From Jiangella sp. DSM 45060 (GTDB lineage: Bacteria > Actinomycetota > Actinomycetes > Jiangellales > Jiangellaceae): 64,000 nt of DNA. A program made the translations under genes and the position numbers. The stretch's first letter is position 1; each line of letters starts with the position of its first letter. The stretch is taken from NCBI RefSeq assembly GCF_900105175.1, contig NZ_LT629771.1, forward strand, positions 3,667,501 through 3,731,500, in the 5' to 3' direction. The notes beneath the pieces are model-generated. The model saw nothing but the letters and a program-made list of their open reading frames with translations, did no database searches and was not told where the DNA came from. This document shows positions 16,564-32,755 of the stretch, piece after piece.

Positions 16564-17067
16564 TCAGGCGTCCAGAGCGGCGGTGAGCAGGTCGTACGTC
16601 GGGCGGTCGTAGGCGACCAGGCGGATCAACTCCACCTCGGTCGAGGCGGCCCGGACGGTGTCGACGGCGATGCGGGCGGCCTGGTCGGGCGGGTAACCGA
16701 AGATGCCGGTCGAGATCGCCGGGAACGCGACCGACCGGGCGCCCAGCGAGTCCGCCACCTCCAGCGAACGCCGATAGCAGGACGCCAGCAGCGCGGCCTC
16801 GCCGGCCGCTCCCCCGCGCCAGACCGGCCCCACGGTGTGGATGACGTGGCGCACCGGCGGGTCGAGGTCGAACGCCGGGGTCGCGACGGCGTCACCCGGC
16901 CGGCACGGCGCCAGCGCGGCACCGGCCTCCTTCAACCGTGGCCCGGCGGCCCAGTGGATCGCCCCGTCGACGCCGCCACCGCCGCGCAGCGACGAATTGG
17001 CCGCGTTGACGATCGCGTCGACGTCCTCGCGGGTGATGTCGCCCTGTGCCACCTCGACCCGAGCCAT
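16564..17067 (-). CDS. Macro-domain protein (O-acetyl-ADP-ribose deacetylase type)
   Basis: A 167-residue single macro domain. It shows the full set of binding motifs: [28 protein letters not shown] (residues about 16-43), [11 protein letters not shown] near residue 74, and [20 protein letters not shown] near residue 112. MacroD-type enzymes remove ADP-ribose from proteins or hydrolyse O-acetyl-ADP-ribose. The AAN and GGGGVDGAI features match the catalytic YmdB/MacroD group. It begins 10 bp after argH and may be read through from the arginine operon, but there is no metabolic reason to link them. Confidence 0.93.
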   Translation of the reverse strand: MARVEVAQGDITREDVDAIVNAANSSLRGGGGVDGAIHWAAGPRLKEAGAALAPCRPGDAVATPAFDLDPPVRHVIHTVGPVWRGGAAGEAALLASCYRRSLEVADSLGARSVAFPAISTGIFGYPPDQAARIAVDTVRAASTEVELIRLVAYDRPTYDLLTAALDA

Positions 17068-17077
17068 GAGGCCGAAC

Positions 17078-22049
<4,972 letters not shown>

Positions 22050-22053
<4 letters not shown>

Positions 22054-23207
22054 GTCGAGTACGCCGAGTTCTCGTGCACGTAGTCGTGCGTGAGGTCGCT
22101 GGTCAGGATCGTCGCCGCGGCCGGGCCGGCGTTCAGCTCGACCAGCACGTGCACGCCGCGGCCGGACAGATCGACGCCGTCCGACGGCGCGCCGACACCC
22201 GTCCCGCCGGCGACGCAGACCTTGACGCCGTTCATCGAGATGTCGATGCGCTCCGGCTCGAACGCCGCCTTCGTGGTGCCGACGGCGGCCAGCACCCGGC
22301 CCCAGTTCGGGTCGTTGCCGAACACCGCGGCCTTGAACAGGTTGCTGCGGGCGACGGCGCGGGCGACCTCGACGGCGTCGTCGTCGCTCGCGGCGCCGGT
22401 GACCTCGATGGCGATGTCGTGCTGCGCGCCCTCGGCATCGTGCCAGAGCTGCTGCGCGAGGTCGGCGCAGACGGCTCGGACAGCCTCGGTGAGGTCCTGT
22501 TCGGACGGCGTGGCCCCGGACGCGCCGCTGGCCAGCAGCGCGACGGTGTCGTTGGTGGACATGCAGCCGTCGGTGTCGAGCCGGTCGAACGTCGTCCTCG
22601 TGGCCGCCCGCAGCGCGGCGTCGAGCGTGGCCGCGTCGGCGACGGCGTCGGTGGTGATGACGACCAGCATGGTGGCCAGCGCGGGCGCCAGCATGCCGGC
22701 GCCCTTGGCCATGCCGCCGACGACCCAGCCGTCGCCCGCCGCCGTGGCCTGCTTGGCGACGGTGTCGGTGGTCATGATGGCCGTCGCCGCCGCGGGCCCG
22801 CCGTCGGGTGACAGCTCGGCGTGGGCGGCGCGGATGCCCTTCTCCAGGATCGGCCGGTCCAGCGGCTGTCCGATCAGCCCGGTGGAGCAGACGGCGACGT
22901 CGAAGGCCTGGCCGCCGGTCAGCTCGGCCACCAGCTCGGCGCTGGCGTGCGTCGTCTGGAACCCCTCGGGGCCGTTGTAGCAGTTGGCACCGCCGGAGTT
23001 CAGGACGACGGCGGAGAGCTTCCCGTCGGCGATGGTCCGCTCGCTCCACAGCACCGGGTTGGCCTTGCACCGGTTCGACGTGAACACGGCGGCGGCGGTG
23101 TGCTGGGGTCCGTCGTTGACGACGAGCGCGACGTCGGGCTTGCCGCTGGGCTTCAGGCCGGCGACGACGCCCGCGGCCCGGAATCCGGCCGCCGCGGTGA
23201 CGCTCAC
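22050..23207 (-). CDS. argJ: Bifunctional ornithine acetyltransferase/N-acetylglutamate synthase
   Basis: A 385-residue ArgJ that recycles the acetyl group from acetylornithine to glutamate. It is made as a precursor that cuts itself before Thr; the cleavage motif is visible as [19 protein letters not shown] near residue 175-193. Other family motifs are [10 protein letters not shown] near residue 70 and [15 protein letters not shown] near residue 295. Start is GTG at 23207, overlapping the argC stop. With ArgJ, a separate synthase is needed only if the enzyme is monofunctional, which cannot be told here. Confidence 0.96.
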
Positions 23208-24244
23208 GGCGCCACCCCCGTCGTCGGCAGGCCGAGTGTCTCCGGCAGCCCGAGCGCGAGGTTGGCCGATTGGACGGCGGCCCCCGCTGTGCCCTTGGTG
23301 AGGTTGTCGATGGCGGCGACCGCGACCACCCGACCGGCCGCCTCGTCCACCGTCACCTGCACGTGGGCGGTGTTGGCGCCGAGAACGGCGGCGGTGGTGG
23401 GCCACTGCCCCTCGGGCAGCAGGTGCACGAACGGCTCGTCGGCGTACGCGGCTTCCCAGGCGTTGCGCGCGGCGGCCGCGTCGCCGGTGAGCTTGGCCGT
23501 CACCGTGGCGAGGATGCCGCGGCTCATCGGGACCAGCGTGGGCGTGAACGAGAGCGTCACGTCGGCGCCGGCCGCCAGCTGGAGGTTCTGCTGGATCTCC
23601 GGGATGTGCCGGTGCACGCCGCCGACGGCGTACGGGGTGGCCGCGCCGAGGATCTCGCTGGCCAGCAGGTGCGGCTTCAGCGACTTGCCGGCGCCGGACG
23701 GGCCGCAGGCCAGCACCGCGACGATGTCGTCGGGCGCGACGACGCCGGTGGCCAGGCCGGGCGCGAGCGCCAGCGTGACGGCGGTGACGTTGCAGCCGGG
23801 GACGGCGATGCGCCGCGCGCCCGGGAGCGCGTCGCGCTGCTTGTGGCCGTCGGCGTGGACGAGCTCGGGCAGGCCGTAGGGCCAGCTGCCGGCATGCTCG
23901 GTGCCGTAGAAGCGCTGCCAGGCCGCGGCGTCGGTGAGGCGGTGGTCGGCGCCGCAGTCGAGCACGAGGACGTCGTCGGGCAGCTGCGCCGCGATCTCGG
24001 CCGACGCGCCGTGCGGCAGCGCCAGGATCACGACGTCGTGCCCGGCCAGCGTCTCGGCCGTCGTCGGCGCCAGCGTGCGGTCGGCCAGTTCGATCAGCTG
24101 CGGGTGGTGCGCGGTGAGACGGTCGCCCGCCTTCGAGTGCGCCGTCACCGTCCCCACGCCGAGTTCGGGGTGCGCGAGCAGCAGGCGCAGCAGCTCGCCG
24201 CCCGCGTAACCGCTCGCTCCCGCGATCGCCACAGTCGCTCCCAT
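23204..24244 (-). CDS. argC: N-acetyl-gamma-glutamyl-phosphate reductase
   Basis: First gene of the arginine operon, 346 residues. The NADP-binding start is [20 protein letters not shown], and the active-site Cys lies in [15 protein letters not shown] near residue 150, where most relatives have [21 protein letters not shown] and [13 protein letters not shown] are also characteristic. ATG at 24244 begins just inside a promoter region containing candidate ARG boxes. The gene is divergent from the phosphotransferase gene. Confidence 0.95.
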   Translation of the reverse strand: MGATVAIAGASGYAGGELLRLLLAHPELGVGTVTAHSKAGDRLTAHHPQLIELADRTLAPTTAETLAGHDVVILALPHGASAEIAAQLPDDVLVLDCGADHRLTDAAAWQRFYGTEHAGSWPYGLPELVHADGHKQRDALPGARRIAVPGCNVTAVTLALAPGLATGVVAPDDIVAVLACGPSGAGKSLKPHLLASEILGAATPYAVGGVHRHIPEIQQNLQLAAGADVTLSFTPTLVPMSRGILATVTAKLTGDAAAARNAWEAAYADEPFVHLLPEGQWPTTAAVLGANTAHVQVTVDEAAGRVVAVAAIDNLTKGTAGAAVQSANLALGLPETLGLPTTGVAP

Positions 24245-24245
24245 G

Positions 24246-24281
24246 CGAATGATTATGCAGAGTTCCGCAAATTCATGCAAC
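24246..24281 (-). promoter_or_regulatory. Candidate ARG-box pair before argC
   Basis: Two AT-rich, partly matching sites are seen in an otherwise GC-rich region: CGAATGATTATGCAG (24246-24260) and GCAAATTCATGCAAC (24268-24282). Their centres are about 21 bp apart, the spacing of tandem ArgR boxes in other bacteria. Position directly before argC and the argR gene in the same operon support autoregulation. The match to a consensus was judged by eye. Confidence 0.5.
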
Positions 24282-24343
24282 GTGGTGGCCGTCACGCCGA
24301 AATTCGGGTGCGGCCGGTCTCCGGGGTTCGCGAGGATGGTCGC

Positions 24344-25285
24344 ATGCCCGCCGTCACCGCGTCCGGAGTCCGTGCGACCTGGGAGTCCCTGCCCGTCGCC
24401 GTGCGGGCCGGCATCGACGACGTGCTCGGCTCGCGGGTCGTGGCCGCCGACAACCAGTCCGGCGGCTTCTCCCCCGGGCTGGCCGCGCGCGTGCGCTGCG
24501 CCGACGGCGGGCGGGCGTTCGTCAAGGCGGTCGGCATGCCGCTCAACCCCGAGTCGCCTGGGCTCTACCGGCGCGAGATCGAGGTCGCCGCGGCGCTGCC
24601 GTCCGGCGTTCCCGCGCCGCGGTTCCGTGGCTCCTACGACGACGGCGACTGGGTCGCGCTGGTCTTCGACGAGGTCGACGGCCGCATGCCGCACGAGCCC
24701 TGGCGTCCGGACGAGCTGCGGCTGGTGGCCGACGCGGTCACGGGGCTGTCGCGGTCGCTGACGCCGTGCCCGGTGCCGTCACCGCGGCTGGCCCGCGACG
24801 AGATGCGCGAGCCGATGCTGGGCTACCGGTCGCTGGCGGCCGACCCGCCGGACGACCTCGACCCGTGGGAGCGGCGTCACCTCGACCGGCTGGCCGCGCT
24901 GGCCGAGTCCTCGCTCGACGTCGTCGACGGCGACACCTTGGTCCACTTCGACCTGCGGGCCGACAACGTCCTGCTGTCCGGTTCGCGGGTGTGGTTCGTG
25001 GACTGGCCGTGGGCGTTCCGCGGCGCGGCCTGGCTCGACTCCGTGCTGCTGATGCTCAACGCGGCCTACCACGGCCACGACCCCGAGCCCTACCTCGACG
25101 CCCACCCCCTTCTCGCCGGCGTCGACCCCTCGCAGGTGACGGCGGTCCTGGCCGGGTTCGCCGGGTTCTTCGGCGCCTTCGGGCGGCGGCCGCCGCCGCC
25201 CGGGCTTCCGACCATGCGCGCCTTCCAGCTCGCCCAGCACGCGACGACGCTCGCCTGGGTGCGCCGGCGCACCGGCTGGGAGTGA
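24344..25285 (+). CDS. APH-family phosphotransferase
   Basis: A 313-residue aminoglycoside phosphotransferase/choline-kinase-like protein. The phosphate-binding region is [25 protein letters not shown] with the ATP-site Lys near residue 59, and the catalytic loop is [29 protein letters not shown] (HxDxxxxN near residue 203, metal-binding D near 221). The substrate cannot be inferred; most chromosomal members are not antibiotic-resistance genes. It is divergent from argC and ends 3 bp before the convergent Uma2 gene. Confidence 0.87.
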   Translation: MPAVTASGVRATWESLPVAVRAGIDDVLGSRVVAADNQSGGFSPGLAARVRCADGGRAFVKAVGMPLNPESPGLYRREIEVAAALPSGVPAPRFRGSYDDGDWVALVFDEVDGRMPHEPWRPDELRLVADAVTGLSRSLTPCPVPSPRLARDEMREPMLGYRSLAADPPDDLDPWERRHLDRLAALAESSLDVVDGDTLVHFDLRADNVLLSGSRVWFVDWPWAFRGAAWLDSVLLMLNAAYHGHDPEPYLDAHPLLAGVDPSQVTAVLAGFAGFFGAFGRRPPPPGLPTMRAFQLAQHATTLAWVRRRTGWE

Positions 25286-25288
25286 GTC

Positions 25289-25864
25289 TCAGCGCGGGGC
25301 GACCAGCTCGGCCGGGATGATGCGGACGGGGTACGGCAGGGTCAGCTCCAGCGCGTCGCCGCCGCCGGCCCGGCCGGCCTCGGCGTACGCGCCGTCGCGC
25401 AGCTCCCAGGCGATGATCGACGGCTCGTCGGGATCGACCACCCAGTACGACGGCGTGCCGGCGGCCTCGTAGCGGGACCTCTTGAGCAGCAGGTCGTACC
25501 GTCGCGTGGACGGCGACAGCACCTCGACCGCCAGCAGCGGCGGTCCGGTCAGCTCGCGCTTGATGACGTCCTCCCATGGCGCCACCAGCACATCCGGCTG
25601 AAGCACCGTGTCCTTGGCCAGCGCCACATCGAACGGCGCGACGATCGCCTCCAACCCGGGCGGACAGCTGTCGCCGAGCAACCGCGCAAGTCGTATCACC
25701 GCGACCTGATGCATTCCCGTGGGCGCCGGGGTCACGAGAAGCATCCCGTCGAGAAGTTCGTGCCGGCGCCCGTCATCGGGCATCGCGTCCAGCTCGGCCC
25801 GGGTGATCGGCCCCGGGTTGAGCGGCGGCAGCTCGTCGCTGCGCGGAACGGTCATGGCCACCAT
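25289..25864 (-). CDS. Uma2-family (DUF820) putative nuclease
   Basis: A 191-residue member of the Uma2 family with the PD-(D/E)xK nuclease fold. The core runs ITRAELDAMPDDGRRHELLDGMLLVTPAP (Glu of HELLDG), VLQPDVLVAPWED (catalytic Asp), PPLLAVEVLSPSTRRYDLLLKRSRYEAAGTPSYWVVDPD (Glu-x-Lys-type residues near 120). Uma2 proteins are abundant in cyanobacteria and actinomycetes, and their role is unproven. AGGAGG lies 5 bases before the ATG at 25864. It stands alone, with no mobile element visible nearby. Confidence 0.9.
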   Translation of the reverse strand: MVAMTVPRSDELPPLNPGPITRAELDAMPDDGRRHELLDGMLLVTPAPTGMHQVAVIRLARLLGDSCPPGLEAIVAPFDVALAKDTVLQPDVLVAPWEDVIKRELTGPPLLAVEVLSPSTRRYDLLLKRSRYEAAGTPSYWVVDPDEPSIIAWELRDGAYAEAGRAGGGDALELTLPYPVRIIPAELVAPR

Positions 25865-25924
25865 CGTGCCTCCTGTTCGTCACGACCGCCAATGCTGCCG
25901 CGCGAAGGCCAAAGGCGCGAATAG

Positions 25925-25946
25925 CTATCCACAGGGCTGTGGATAA
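25925..25946. promoter_or_regulatory. Pair of head-to-head DnaA boxes
   Basis: TGTGGATAA (25938-25946) is the exact complement of the DnaA box TTATCCACA, and CTATCCACA (25925-25933) is an 8/9 match facing it. Together they form the perfect palindrome TATCCACAG-GG-CTGTGGATA. The site ends inside the stop codon of the SDR gene. It could also act as a hairpin terminator for that gene. Confidence 0.55.
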
Positions 25947-25947
25947 C

Positions 25948-26769
25948 TTAGCTGAGCGGGTCGTTGGGCCCGGCGGTGGGCAGGCGCAGCGCCCGCGCGT
26001 CGTGCGCGAGGATCTCGTCGCGCAGGGCCAGCAGCGACTCGGGCGTGTCCGTTCCGGCGCGGAAGAACCGGCCGCCGAGGTCGTCGAGGACGCCGTCGCC
26101 GATGGCGGCGACGAGGTCGACCACGTCCGATGGCGCCGTCCACGAGGTGCGGCCGGCGTGCATGGGCATCGCCGTCGTCATCTCGGTCTCGACGTGGCCG
26201 GGCGCGAGGTCGAACGCGCGCACGCCCCGCGACCGGTACTGCAGGTCGAGCAGTCCGGTGAACCGGGCCAGCGCGCCCTTCGAGACGGCGTACCCGGTGT
26301 AGATCTCGGCGCTGCGATAGCCCAGGCCGCTGTTGAGGTTGACGACGCGGCCGCCGCCACCGGCCAGCATGACCGGGAGCACGGCGTGGGTGACCAGCAG
26401 CGGGCCGCGCACGTTGACCTCGACGACGCGCCAGGTCTCCTCGACCTCGGTGTCGAGGAACGGCTGCTCGACGCCCTCGATGACGCCGGCGTTGTTGACC
26501 AGCAGGTCGATGCGGTCCAGCCCGCCGGCCAGCGCCGACACGGCCGCGGCGACGTCGTCGTGGTCGGTGACGTCGGCGGTGACGCCGACCGCCGTCGCGC
26601 CCTGCGCCCGGCATTCGGCGACGACGTCGTCGAGGCGGTTGCGGTCGCGGGCGACCACGCCCACCGACACCCCGCGCGCGGCCAGCCCGACCGCGATGGC
26701 CCGGCCGATGCCCCGGCTGGCGCCGGTGATCAGCGCCGTCCGGGCCGCGGGCACCCCGGCGACGCTCAT
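25948..26769 (-). CDS. Short-chain dehydrogenase/reductase (SDR)
   Basis: Classical SDR of 273 residues. The cofactor motif [20 protein letters not shown] is at residues about 11-30, [12 protein letters not shown] near residue 88, and the active-site [11 protein letters not shown] (Tyr-x-x-x-Lys) near residue 158. Arg residues after the first strand (VARDRNR) suggest NADP preference. The ATG at 26769 overlaps the pheT stop as ATGA, so it is translated with pheST. The link looks accidental; the substrate is unknown. Confidence 0.92.
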   Translation of the reverse strand: MSVAGVPAARTALITGASRGIGRAIAVGLAARGVSVGVVARDRNRLDDVVAECRAQGATAVGVTADVTDHDDVAAAVSALAGGLDRIDLLVNNAGVIEGVEQPFLDTEVEETWRVVEVNVRGPLLVTHAVLPVMLAGGGGRVVNLNSGLGYRSAEIYTGYAVSKGALARFTGLLDLQYRSRGVRAFDLAPGHVETEMTTAMPMHAGRTSWTAPSDVVDLVAAIGDGVLDDLGGRFFRAGTDTPESLLALRDEILAHDARALRLPTAGPNDPLS

Positions 26770-29266
26770 GTGCCGCGCAGGACCGCGCCGGTCCGCTGCG
26801 TGGCCGCGGCCACGGCGGCGTCGCGGGCGGCGGTGGTCTCGTCGACGGTGAGCGTGCGGTCGGGCGCGCGGAACCGCAGCGCGTAGGCCAGCGACTTCCT
26901 GCCGTCGCCGAGCTGAGCGCCGGTGAACACGTCGAACAGCCGCACCGACTCGAGCAGCTCGCCGGCGCCGGAGCGCAGCGCGTCCTCGACATCGGCGGCC
27001 GGGACGGCGAGGTCGACGACCAGGGCGACGTCCTGGGTGGCGACCGGGAAGGTCGAGACGGACGGGGCGCGCACCGGCTCGTCGGCGACGCCGTCGAGGC
27101 CCGCCGGGAAGAAGCGGTCCAGCTCGAGCTCCATGGCGCTCGTGCGCGGCGGCAGACCGAGCGCCGAGACGACCCGCGGGTGCAGCTCGCCGGCGTGCCC
27201 GACCAGGGTGTCGCCGACGTACAGGGCGGCGCAGCGGCCCGGGTGCCAGGGTGCGTGCTCGTCCTTCTCGACCCGCAGCGTCACGCCGGCGGACCGGGCG
27301 ACGACCCGCGCGGCCTCGACTGCGTCGGCCCAGGTGGCCGGACGGCCGGCGCCCCACCAGCCGGCCGGCTCGCGCTCACCGGCCAGCGCGACGGCGACGC
27401 GGTGCGGCTGCGACGGGACCGCCGCGAGCAACGAGTCCAGCTCGGCGTCGGTGGGCCGGCGGTCGACCGGCAGCCGCGGCGGCACCGGCAGCGCGCCCGG
27501 CGCCGGGCGGAACACCAGGCCGGCCTCGTAGACGGCGACGTCGGAGGCACCGCGCCCGACGTTGCGCCGCAGCGTCGCGAGGAGGCCGGGCAGCAGCGTC
27601 GTGCGCAGCAGCGGCTGCTCCTCGGAGATCGGGTTGGCCAGCCGCAACGCGACCCGGCGGGCATCGTCGGCCGGGAAGCCCAGGGCATCGAAGTCCGCCG
27701 AACCGACGAACGGGTACGACGGCGCCTCGACGTAGCCGGCCGCGGCGACGGCCCGCTCGACCCGGCGACGCAGCCGCTGCGACGGCGTGATGCCGCGCCC
27801 GGCCGGGGCCACCGGCAGCACCGACGGCACCGCGTCGTAGCCGTGCAGCCGGGTCACCTCCTCGACGAGGTCGTACGGGTCGGTGAGGTCGGGCCGCCAC
27901 GTCGGCGGGGTGACGGCGATGCGCTGGCCGCCCGCCGGCGCCACCGCCGCGCCCACGGCCGTGAGCAGCGACGTCACCTCGTCCGCCGGGTAGTCGACGC
28001 CCACGACGCGGGCGGGCAGGCCGGCCGGGATCTCGATCGGCGCCGGCGCCGGAACCACGCCCGCCACCGTCAGGCCCGGCTCCTGGGTGGCCCCGCCGAG
28101 CGAGACCAGGAGGTCGACCACCCGCTGCGCCGCCACCGCGGGCAGGGCGGGGTCGACGCCGCGCTCGAACCGCTTGGACGCCTCGCTGGGCAGCTTGTGC
28201 CGGCGCGCCGTGCGAGCGATGCCGGTGGCCTCGAAGTGCGCCGCCTCGACCACGACGGCGGTGGTGGCGGAGCTGAGCTCGGTGGACCCGCCGCCCATGA
28301 CGCCGGCCAGGCCGATCGGCCCGGAGTCGTCGGTGATGAGCAGGTCGTCGGGGTCGAGCGCGCGGACGGCGCCGTCGAGCGTCGTCAGCTTCTCCCCCGC
28401 CACCGCGCGACGCACGACGATGGGCCCGCGCAGCGCGTCGCGGTCGTAGCCGTGGATCGGCTGGCCCAGTTCGAGCATGACGAAGTTGGTGATGTCGACG
28501 GCCAGCGAGATGGGCCGCATGCCGGCCAGCTGGACCCGTCGCTGCAGCCACCGCGGGCTCGGCGCGGCGGGGTCGAAGCCCGTGACCGTGCGGGCGGCGA
28601 ACACCGGGCAGCGCCCGGCGTCCTCGACCCGCACCGGGTAGCCGTCGCCGCCCGTCGTGTCGATGTCGTCGCGCACGCCGGGGTCGGTGAAGGGCACCCC
28701 GTACGCCGTCGCTGCCTCGCGGGCCACGCCGCGCACGGACAGGCAGTAGCCGCGGTCGGGCGTGACGGCGATGTCGAGGACGTCGTCGCGCAGGTGCAGC
28801 AACTCGACGGCGTCGGCCCCCGGCTCCGCCTCGCCGTCGCCCAGCACCAGGATGCCGGCGTGGTCGTCGCCGATGCCGAGCTCGCGGACCGAGCAGATCA
28901 TGCCGTCGGACACGTGGCCGTACGTCTTGCGCGCGGAGATGGCGAACCCGCCGGGCAGGACGGCGCCGGGCAGCGACACGACGACGAGGTCGCCCACAGC
29001 GAAGTTGTGCGCGCCGCACACGATGCCGCGCGGCTCGGCCTCGCCGACGTCGACCGAGCACCAACGGATGGTCTTGCCGTTCTTCTGCGGCTCGTCGGTG
29101 AACTCGAGCACGCGGCCGACGACCAGCGGGCCGGTGATGTCGGCGCCGGCTTCGTCGACGGTCTCGACCTCGAGACCGGCCCGGATCAGCCGGGCCGCGA
29201 CGTCGCGCGCGCTGACGTCGTCGGGCAGCGGCGCGTAGTCGCGCAGCCAGCTCAGGGGGACGCGCA

Positions 29267-29267
<1 letters not shown>
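26766..29267 (-). CDS. pheT: Phenylalanine-tRNA ligase beta subunit
   Basis: An 833-residue beta subunit of the alpha2-beta2 synthetase. Domains in order: B1 start ([14 protein letters not shown]), the EMAP-like tRNA-binding domain with [20 protein letters not shown] (about 40-150), B3/B4 core with the editing site, B5 ([15 protein letters not shown]), the catalytic-like domain ([24 protein letters not shown]), and the C-terminal anticodon-recognition domain ([20 protein letters not shown] to the end). The start overlaps the pheS stop by 1 base (TGATG). Confidence 0.97.
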
Positions 29268-30385
<1,118 letters not shown>

Positions 30386-30392
30386 CTACTCA

Positions 30393-30413
30393 CGCGGGGC
30401 TCGCAACCCCGCG
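30393..30413 (-). terminator. Hairpin between the MOSC gene and pheS
   Basis: CGCGGGG and CCCCGCG form a perfect 7-bp stem with a 7-base loop, 17 bp before the pheS start and 18 bp after the MOSC stop. It may end the MOSC transcript, or form part of the pheST leader if transcription begins upstream. There is no room for a separate long leader. Confidence 0.5.
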
Positions 30414-30431
30414 AGTCTACGCGGCTGACCG

Positions 30432-30971
30432 TCACACCGGGGCGAGCGGGCGGTGCGGCCCGTCGGGCAGGTCGACGGCGATCGGGTCGCCCGGCCGCAC
30501 CTCGCCGCCGACCAGCACGATCGCCATGATCCCGGCCCGCCGGACGATCTCACCGTCCGCGTCGCGCCCGACGACCTGCCTGAGCAGGCCGGGCCGGAAG
30601 TCGTCGATCTGGTAGCAGGGGTTGCGCAGCCCGGTGACCTCGACGACGGCCTCGGCGCCCAGCCGCAGCCGCGTGCCCGCCGGCAGGCCGAGCAGGTCGA
30701 CGCCGCGAGTGGTGACGTTCTCGCCCAGGTCGCCGGGTGCGACGTCGAACCCGGACCCCGTCAGCTCGTCGTGCAGTTCCGCGTGCATGAGGTGGACCTG
30801 GCGCAGGTTCGGCTGACGAGGGTCGCGCCGCACCCGGGACCGGTGCTTCACCGTCGTCCCGGCATGGGCGTCGCCGTCGACGCCGAGCCCGGCCAGCAGC
30901 GCGATGGCCGGCTGGTTCGGCTTGCCGAAGCTGTGCGTGGGGCTGGCGCTGACCGCGGTGACCTGCGCCAT
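30432..30971 (-). CDS. MOSC-domain protein
   Basis: A 179-residue protein with a single MOSC (Moco sulfurase C-terminal) domain: LLAGLGVDGDAHAGTTVKHRSRV near residue 26, RQVHLMHAELHDEL, GDLGENVTTRGVDLLGLPAGTRLRLG near residue 80, and the conserved Cys in VTGLRNPCYQIDDF near residue 118. MOSC proteins carry sulfur or handle molybdenum-cofactor ligands; the YiiM-like group detoxifies N-hydroxylated bases. Start ATG at 30971 shares one base with the stop of the PPOX gene. The pairing is conserved enough here to suggest an operon, but the role is open. Confidence 0.9.
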   Translation of the reverse strand: MAQVTAVSASPTHSFGKPNQPAIALLAGLGVDGDAHAGTTVKHRSRVRRDPRQPNLRQVHLMHAELHDELTGSGFDVAPGDLGENVTTRGVDLLGLPAGTRLRLGAEAVVEVTGLRNPCYQIDDFRPGLLRQVVGRDADGEIVRRAGIMAIVLVGGEVRPGDPIAVDLPDGPHRPLAPV

Positions 30972-31480
30972 CAGTGGCCGTGGCCGTGGCCGCCGTGACC
31001 GTGGCCGTCCTGCTCGTCGTCCGGGACGAGGTGCGGCGGGAAGCCGCCGGTCGCGATGGGGCCCCACCGCTGCGGCGTGATGCGCAGCAGCGACTTGCCC
31101 TGCCGGTGCATGGCCTCGCGGTAGCCGTCCCAGTCCTCGTGCTCGCCGGCGACGTTGCGGTAGTACTCGATCAGCGGCTCGACGGAGTCGGGCAGGTCGA
31201 TGATCTCGGCCGGCCCGTCGACCTGCACCCATGCGCCGTCGAAGTCGTCGGAGAGCACGACGATGCTGGCGCGCGGGCGCTGGCGGACGTTGTTCGCCTT
31301 GGCGCGGTCGGGGTAGGTCGACACGACGATGCGCCCGGAGTCGTCGACGCCGCAGGTGACCGGCGAGGCCTGCGGGCCGCCGTCGGCGCGGGTGGTGATG
31401 ACGATGCCGTGGTGGCGCGGCCGGACGAACTCGAGCAGCCCGGCGAGATCGACGGTGGTGTTCGTGGCGATGTTCGGCAT
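30971..31480 (-). CDS. PPOX-class F420-dependent oxidoreductase with His-rich tail
   Basis: A 169-residue split-beta-barrel flavin/deazaflavin protein. The family pattern is VRPRHHGIVITTRADGGPQASPVTCGVD, then IVVSTYPDRAKANNVRQRPRASIVVLSD and WVQVDGPAEIIDLPDS. Members use F420 or FMN and act as reductases or pyridoxamine-phosphate-oxidase relatives. The C-terminal end is unusual: after DDEQD it reads GHGHGGHGHGH, six His in eleven residues, a possible metal-binding tail. It is divergent from the LLM gene and overlaps the MOSC gene. Confidence 0.9.
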   Translation of the reverse strand: MPNIATNTTVDLAGLLEFVRPRHHGIVITTRADGGPQASPVTCGVDDSGRIVVSTYPDRAKANNVRQRPRASIVVLSDDFDGAWVQVDGPAEIIDLPDSVEPLIEYYRNVAGEHEDWDGYREAMHRQGKSLLRITPQRWGPIATGGFPPHLVPDDEQDGHGHGGHGHGH

Positions 31481-31515
31481 GGGGCCACCTTAAGAGGAAT
31501 GCGTAGTCTCGACGC

Positions 31516-32352
31516 ATGCTCCCCGACACCGAACTGCGGGTCGTCCTGCCCAACGAGTCGCCCGCCATGCAGCCGTCCCGGCTGACCGAGCTCGCGGCCG
31601 GCGCCGAGCGGCTCGGCTACGGCGCCGTCCTGCTGCCCGACCACCTGCTGCCGCCGTCGCCGTACGGCCCTGAGTACGGCGGGGTCTACGAGCCGCTGAC
31701 GACGCTGGCGTTCCTCGCGGCGGCGACGCGGCGCATCGGGCTGGGGATGTCGGTGCTGGTGCTGCCGCTTCGCGAGCCGTTCCTCGTCGCCAAGCAGGCC
31801 GCCACGGTGCACCGGCTGTCCGGCGGGCGGCTGACGCTCACCGTCGGGGCGGGGTGGGTGCGGTCGGAGTTCGACGCCGCCCGGGCCGACTACGCGGGCC
31901 GCGGCGGCTACGTCGAGGACGCGTTGCGCCTGATCCGGACCCTGTTCTCCGGCGCCACCTCGTACGACGACGCGCGGTTCGGGTTCGAGCACGGCGTGTT
32001 CGAGCCGCGGCCGCTGACGCCGCTGCCGATCGCCGTCGGCGGCACGACCGACGCGGCGCTGCGCCGGGCCGCTGCTGTGGCCGACGAGTGGCACGCGCTC
32101 GCCCTCGACGCCGACGGGTTCGCGTCGCGGCTCGCGGTGCTGCGGTCGCTGCGCGAGACCGGGCCGCTGGCCGGGCAGCCGCTGCGGGCGGGCACCCGCA
32201 TCGAATGGGCCGGCGGACGGTCGTCGCTCGCGGCAGCGGTCGATTCGGTGCACGCCCTCGCCGCGGCCGGCGCCGACTCCGTCGCCGTCTGGTTCGGCGA
32301 CGAGGACGGCTTCGGGGAGCGCATGGAGGAGTTCGCGGCCGCGTTCGGCTGA
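31516..32352 (+). CDS. LLM-class F420-dependent oxidoreductase
   Basis: A 278-residue luciferase-like monooxygenase-fold enzyme, most like the TIGR03619-type F420-dependent group. Supporting segments are ELRVVLPNESPAMQPSRLTELAAGAERLGYGAVLLPDHLLPP (start), MSVLVLPLREPFLVAKQAATVHRLSGGRLTLTVGAGW near residue 75, and PLPIAVGGTTDAALRRAAAVADEW near residue 170. Substrate unknown. It is divergent from the PPOX gene with 35 bp between starts, so the two may share regulation. It ends 4 bp before the convergent VapC gene. Confidence 0.93.
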   Translation: MLPDTELRVVLPNESPAMQPSRLTELAAGAERLGYGAVLLPDHLLPPSPYGPEYGGVYEPLTTLAFLAAATRRIGLGMSVLVLPLREPFLVAKQAATVHRLSGGRLTLTVGAGWVRSEFDAARADYAGRGGYVEDALRLIRTLFSGATSYDDARFGFEHGVFEPRPLTPLPIAVGGTTDAALRRAAAVADEWHALALDADGFASRLAVLRSLRETGPLAGQPLRAGTRIEWAGGRSSLAAAVDSVHALAAAGADSVAVWFGDEDGFGERMEEFAAAFG

Positions 32353-32356
32353 CGGC

Positions 32357-32755
32357 TCACACGAGGTGCGCACGCAACGGCAGGGAGCTGGCGATGGCGT
32401 CGTAGTCGGCGTCCTTGTGCAGCAACGCGACGTCATGCCGTAGCGCGACGGCCGCGATGAGGCAGTCGACGAGGCTGCGCACCGTCCGGCCCTGGCGGCG
32501 CACCGCCAGGTAGATCGCGGACGCCTGCCTGAAATCCAGCCTCGGGTCGACGCCCAGCACCGGCAGTCCGTTCGTGAGCCTCTCCAACGCGTCGGCACGC
32601 GTGGGCGTGTCGGCGCCGGCGAGCAGCTCCATGATCACCGGCTCGGTCGTGCACACCTCGGCGCCCCGCTGGATCAACGCTGTGAGTTCCCTGGCCGCCG
32701 CCGTGTCAGCCGCCCGCAGGTAGTCGATCCAGGCCGACGTGTCGACGAGGATCAT
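32357..32755 (-). CDS. PIN-domain toxin, VapC family
   Basis: A 132-residue PIN ribonuclease. The four acidic active-site positions are visible: [14 protein letters not shown] (D5), [11 protein letters not shown] (E of TEPVIMELL near 42), [23 protein letters not shown] with the two late Asp near residues 96 and 115. Length and motifs match VapC toxins, which cut tRNA or rRNA. It overlaps the VapB gene by 4 bases (ATGA), the usual toxin-antitoxin arrangement. Confidence 0.93.
   Translation of the reverse strand: MILVDTSAWIDYLRAADTAAARELTALIQRGAEVCTTEPVIMELLAGADTPTRADALERLTNGLPVLGVDPRLDFRQASAIYLAVRRQGRTVRSLVDCLIAAVALRHDVALLHKDADYDAIASSLPLRAHLV

Noticed and set aside
25925-25946. Chromosome origin
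   Set aside because: Only two DnaA boxes, no AT-rich unwinding region and no dnaA, dnaN, parAB or rnpA gene nearby.
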